Source of the DNA: Sinorhizobium alkalisoli
GTDB lineage: Bacteria; Pseudomonadota; Alphaproteobacteria; Rhizobiales; Rhizobiaceae
NCBI RefSeq assembly: GCF_008932245.1
Contig: NZ_CP034910.1
Coordinates: forward strand, 496,001-560,000
DNA length: 64,000 bases
Direction of reading: 5' to 3'
In this document: positions 61,243 through 64,000 of the stretch, one piece after another
Numbering within the stretch: position 1 is the first letter of the stretch
Layout of the letters: every line of letters starts with the position of its first letter
Made by a program: the position numbers and the translations under genes
Notes under the pieces: model-generated
Databases searched by the model: none
The model's input: only the letters and a program-made list of their open reading frames with translations
What the model was told of the DNA's origin: nothing

Positions 61243-62024
61243 TGGAAAGAAACAACACCCTTACCATGACAGCGCGCACACCGCGCCTCGACGACCGACC
61301 GTTCGAAAAGCGCATCGGACTTGTGGTCCTTGCCACGGATCATACGACGGAGACGGACTTCACGCGCCTGGTGGCGTCGGAGCGGAACGGCGTCTACGTT
61401 GCGCGCATCGCCTATGCCAATCCGGTGACGCCGGAAAACCTCAGGGCAATGCAGCCGTCGCTTGCGGCGGCGGCCGCATTGATCCTGCCGAACGAGCCGC
61501 TTGACGTCGTCGTCTATTCCTGCACCTCCGCCTCCGTCGTCATCGGGGACAAGGAGATCGCCACGGCGATCCACGCGGCCAAACCGGGGGCCGCCGTCGT
61601 GACGCCGACGGCGGCGGCGGTCAAGGGCCTTAGAGCCCTGGATGCCAGGCGAATTTCGGTGCTCGCGCCCTATACGATCGAGACCAGCCGGTCGATGGCG
61701 GATTATTTCGCCGACGTGGGATTCGAGATCGACAGGTTCACCTGCCTGGGGCTTACCGACGATCGGGAAATGGCGCGGATCGCCCCCGAGGAGATCGTGG
61801 CGTTCGCGAAGGAAGCGACGGCGGCTGAGTCGGACGCACTCTTTATCTCCTGTACGGCCGTGCGCGCGGCGGGCGTCGTTGGGAAAATCGAGGCGGCGGT
61901 CGGCAAGCCGGTCGTCAGCAGCAATTTCGCCACGGCCTGGGCCTGTCTCCGCCTTTGCGGTGACGACCAAGCGCGGCCGGAACTCGGCCGGCTGATGGCG
62001 CTGCGGCTGGGACAATGGCCATGA
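61242..62024 (+). CDS. eutA: Ectoine utilization protein EutA (Asp/Glu racemase/maleate isomerase superfamily)
   Basis: A 260-residue protein of the arylmalonate-decarboxylase/maleate-isomerase fold. The paired cysteines are in VVYSCTSAS and LFISCTAVR. Together with EutB and EutC it is thought to convert hydroxyectoine to ectoine; the precise step is unsettled. ATG at 61242 is chosen over the longer frame inside ehuD. Confidence 0.87.
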   Translation: MERNNTLTMTARTPRLDDRPFEKRIGLVVLATDHTTETDFTRLVASERNGVYVARIAYANPVTPENLRAMQPSLAAAAALILPNEPLDVVVYSCTSASVVIGDKEIATAIHAAKPGAAVVTPTAAAVKGLRALDARRISVLAPYTIETSRSMADYFADVGFEIDRFTCLGLTDDREMARIAPEEIVAFAKEATAAESDALFISCTAVRAAGVVGKIEAAVGKPVVSSNFATAWACLRLCGDDQARPELGRLMALRLGQWP

Positions 62025-63025
62025 GCGCCTCTCTCCCGGTGACGATTGAGCATATCGAAACGGCGGCACGGCGCATCTCCGATCGCGTGCTGACGACGCC
62101 CCTCGTCGCGTCGGCATCGCTCGGCAAGCTCTGCGGCGTCCCCGTCGGGTTGAAGCTGGAGCACCACCAGACGACCGGCAGCTTCAAGCTGCGCGGTGCG
62201 ACCAACGCGGTGCTTTCGCTGCCCGCCGACGAGAGGGCACGTGGCGTGGTCGCGGCCTCGACCGGCAATCACGGCCGGGCACTCGCCCATGCGGCCAAGG
62301 CGGAGGGCTCGGTCGCAACGATCTGCATGTCGCGGCTCGTGCCGGAAAACAAGGTCTCCGAAATCCGTCGCCTTGGTGCCGATGTCCGCATTGCCGGCAA
62401 GTCCCAGGACGAGGCGCAGGAGGAGGTCGAGCGGCTCGTCGCGGACAAGGGCCTCGTCATGGTGCCGCCCTTCGATCATCCGGCCGTCGTCGCCGGGCAA
62501 GGGACGCTCGGGCTCGAAATCATCGAGGAAATGCCGGACGCGGCCATGGTGCTCGTGCCGGTTTCGGGCGGTGGGCTGGCGGCGGGCGTTGCCGCAGCAG
62601 TCAAAGCGCGCAAGCCGGAGACGCGGGTGATCGGGCTGACAATGGAGCGCGGCGCGGCAATGAAGGCGAGTCTCGCTGCCGGCGGGCCCGTGCTCGTCGA
62701 GGAATATCCAAGCCTGGCGGATTCGCTTGGCGGCGGCATCGGGCTCGACAATCATGTGACATTTCGCATGTGCCGCGAGCTCATCGACGACATCGTTCTT
62801 CTGACGGAGGCGGAAATCGCCGCCGGCATGCGCCACGCCTATACCGAGGAGCGCGAGGTGGTGGAAGGAGCAGGCGCCGTCGGCATCGCGGCGCTTCTCG
62901 CCGGCAAGATCAAGAACATCAACGGCCCGATCGCGGTCATTCTCTCCGGCCGCAATGTCGACATGGGCCTGCATCTGCGCGTGATGAACGGCGAAACGGA
63001 TCCGTTTCGCGAGGAGACGGCATGA
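62021..63025 (+). CDS. eutB: Threonine-dehydratase-like PLP enzyme EutB
   Basis: A 334-residue fold-type II PLP enzyme: PLP lysine in TTGSFKLRGATNA, STGNHGRALAHA and the phosphate loop VSGGGLAAG. Thought to act in the removal of the hydroxyl of hydroxyectoine. ATG at 62021 overlaps the eutA stop (ATGA); an ATG at 62015 is also in frame. Confidence 0.87.
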   Translation: MSASLPVTIEHIETAARRISDRVLTTPLVASASLGKLCGVPVGLKLEHHQTTGSFKLRGATNAVLSLPADERARGVVAASTGNHGRALAHAAKAEGSVATICMSRLVPENKVSEIRRLGADVRIAGKSQDEAQEEVERLVADKGLVMVPPFDHPAVVAGQGTLGLEIIEEMPDAAMVLVPVSGGGLAAGVAAAVKARKPETRVIGLTMERGAAMKASLAAGGPVLVEEYPSLADSLGGGIGLDNHVTFRMCRELIDDIVLLTEAEIAAGMRHAYTEEREVVEGAGAVGIAALLAGKIKNINGPIAVILSGRNVDMGLHLRVMNGETDPFREETA

Positions 63026-64000
63026 CAGGGATGAAAATTCTGACCGAGCGGGAACTGCGCCGTATCGTTCCGCTCGACCGCGAGGCGGTTGCCTGCGTCG
63101 AGGAGGCATTCCATGCGCTCGCCACGAAAGCCGTGGCGATGCCGCCGATCCTGAGGCTCGATATTCCGGAGCACCGCGGCGAGGTGGACGTGAAGACGGC
63201 CTACGTGCCCGGCCTCGACGGCTTCGCGATCAAGATCAGCCCGGGCTTCTTCGACAACCCGAAAATCGACCTGCCGAGCACTAATGGCATGATGGTGGTG
63301 CTGTCGAGTCGCACGGGCCTCGTGCGCGCGCTGCTGCTCGACAATGGCTATCTCACCGATGTGCGCACGGCGGCGGCCGGCGCGGTCGCGGCCAAGCATC
63401 TGTCGCGGCAAGATGCTTCGGTCGCGGCGATCCTCGGCGCCGGCATGCAGGCAAGGCTGCAGCTCGAAGCGCTGGCGCTGGTGCGCCCCATCCGCGAGGC
63501 GCGCCTGTGGGCCCGCGACGCGGCAAAGGCCGAAGCAACGGCGCGGGCACTCTCCGAGAAGCTGGGTTTCCCGGTCGAGGGTGTCAACGACGCGAAGGCG
63601 GCCGTCACGGGCACTGACATCATCGTGACCACCACGCCGTCGGAGGCGCCGATCCTAAAGGCCGAGTGGCTGCAGCCGGGCCAGCACGTCACCGCCATGG
63701 GATCCGACGCCGAACACAAGAACGAGCTCGACCCGCAGGCGATCCTTCGCGGCACCTACGTCGCCGACAGTTTGAAACAGACGCGCCGGCTCGGCGAGCT
63801 GCATCACGCGATAGCCGCTGGGCTCGTGACACAGGACGCCGAGTTCGCGGAGATCGGCGAGGTGATTGCGGGTGTGAAAGCCGGACGAACCACCGCCGAA
63901 GAGATCACTATTGCCGACCTGACGGGCACCGGCATCCAGGACACGGCCATCGCCACGCTCGCTGTCGGGCGGGCGAACGCCGCAGACGCGGGAACCACAT
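63022..64000 (+). CDS. eutC: Ornithine-cyclodeaminase-like protein EutC, cut by the window end
   Basis: The frame starts with ATG at 63022 overlapping the eutB stop and runs open to the window end, about 326 residues, so only a few are missing. It is a mu-crystallin/ornithine-cyclodeaminase-type Rossmann protein: LTDVRTAAAGAVAAKHL, AILGAGMQARLQ (NAD motif), IIVTTTPSEAPIL and MGSDAEHKNELD. It works with EutA and EutB on hydroxyectoine. eutD and eutE are expected beyond the edge. Confidence 0.88.
   Translation, partial: MTGMKILTERELRRIVPLDREAVACVEEAFHALATKAVAMPPILRLDIPEHRGEVDVKTAYVPGLDGFAIKISPGFFDNPKIDLPSTNGMMVVLSSRTGLVRALLLDNGYLTDVRTAAAGAVAAKHLSRQDASVAAILGAGMQARLQLEALALVRPIREARLWARDAAKAEATARALSEKLGFPVEGVNDAKAAVTGTDIIVTTTPSEAPILKAEWLQPGQHVTAMGSDAEHKNELDPQAILRGTYVADSLKQTRRLGELHHAIAAGLVTQDAEFAEIGEVIAGVKAGRTTAEEITIADLTGTGIQDTAIATLAVGRANAADAGTT

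Overview
The window is high-GC DNA from an alphaproteobacterium of the Rhizobiaceae, most likely Ensifer/Sinorhizobium, and looks like a catabolic megaplasmid or chromid. Three things point there: the ectoine locus follows the enuR–ehuABCD–eutABC pattern, there is a hydroxyproline (hyp) locus, and several intergenic gaps carry palindromic mosaic repeats of the RIME type. No rRNA, tRNA, CRISPR array, insertion sequence or phage gene was seen. The assignment rests on pattern recognition, not a database search.

Layout. (1) 1-8.1 kb: the end of an L-2-hydroxyglutarate oxidase gene, then a hydroxyproline cluster: GntR repressor, pyrroline-hydroxycarboxylate deaminase, D-hydroxyproline dehydrogenase, 4-hydroxyproline 2-epimerase, an aconitase-X protein, and a second proline-racemase-family protein in which both catalytic cysteines are replaced (Ser90/Thr256). 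(2) 8.2-23.4 kb: a stress and energy block with SDR, PPC/DUF296 protein, a frameshifted TPP enzyme, two DUF2231 membrane proteins, two sorbosone-dehydrogenase-like proteins, a cytochrome oxidase with subunits I and III fused, Hsp20, an aldo-keto reductase, a VOC protein and an esterase. Seven copies of GGAAC-N18/19-TT, the general-stress (RpoE2/EcfG) promoter pattern, precede genes in this block. Two more precede mgtC and a 71-residue ORF at 55.8 kb. (3) 23.4-29.5 kb: a MocR regulator divergent from a flavin-reductase-like protein, a small DUF6494 protein, and a sugar-type ABC importer without its ATPase. (4) 29.7-38.9 kb: a giant Ser/Thr-kinase-like/ATPase/histidine kinase, a FixJ-type regulator, PHB depolymerase phaZ between two repeats, and a lone receiver-domain protein. 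(5) 38.9-50.5 kb: pobR/pobA, then an operon for CoA-dependent hydroxycinnamate breakdown (SDR, crotonase, TRAP transporter, MarR, feruloyl-CoA-synthetase-like ligase, amidohydrolase-family hydrolase, acyl-CoA dehydrogenase). (6) 50.6-52.6 kb: DUF2277, msrA, msrB, mgtC. (7) 52.6-64 kb: ectoine/hydroxyectoine uptake and catabolism (atf, ssd, Lrp/AsnC regulator, enuR, ehuABCD, eutA, eutB, and eutC running off the end).

How the genes fit together. The catabolic sets all handle compounds from plants or osmotic stress (hydroxyproline, hydroxycinnamates and 4-hydroxybenzoate, ectoines), each with its own local regulator and, for two of them, its own importer. They sit beside a block whose promoters predict control by the general stress sigma factor. 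This suits a soil and rhizosphere bacterium moving between starvation or osmotic stress and plant-derived food.
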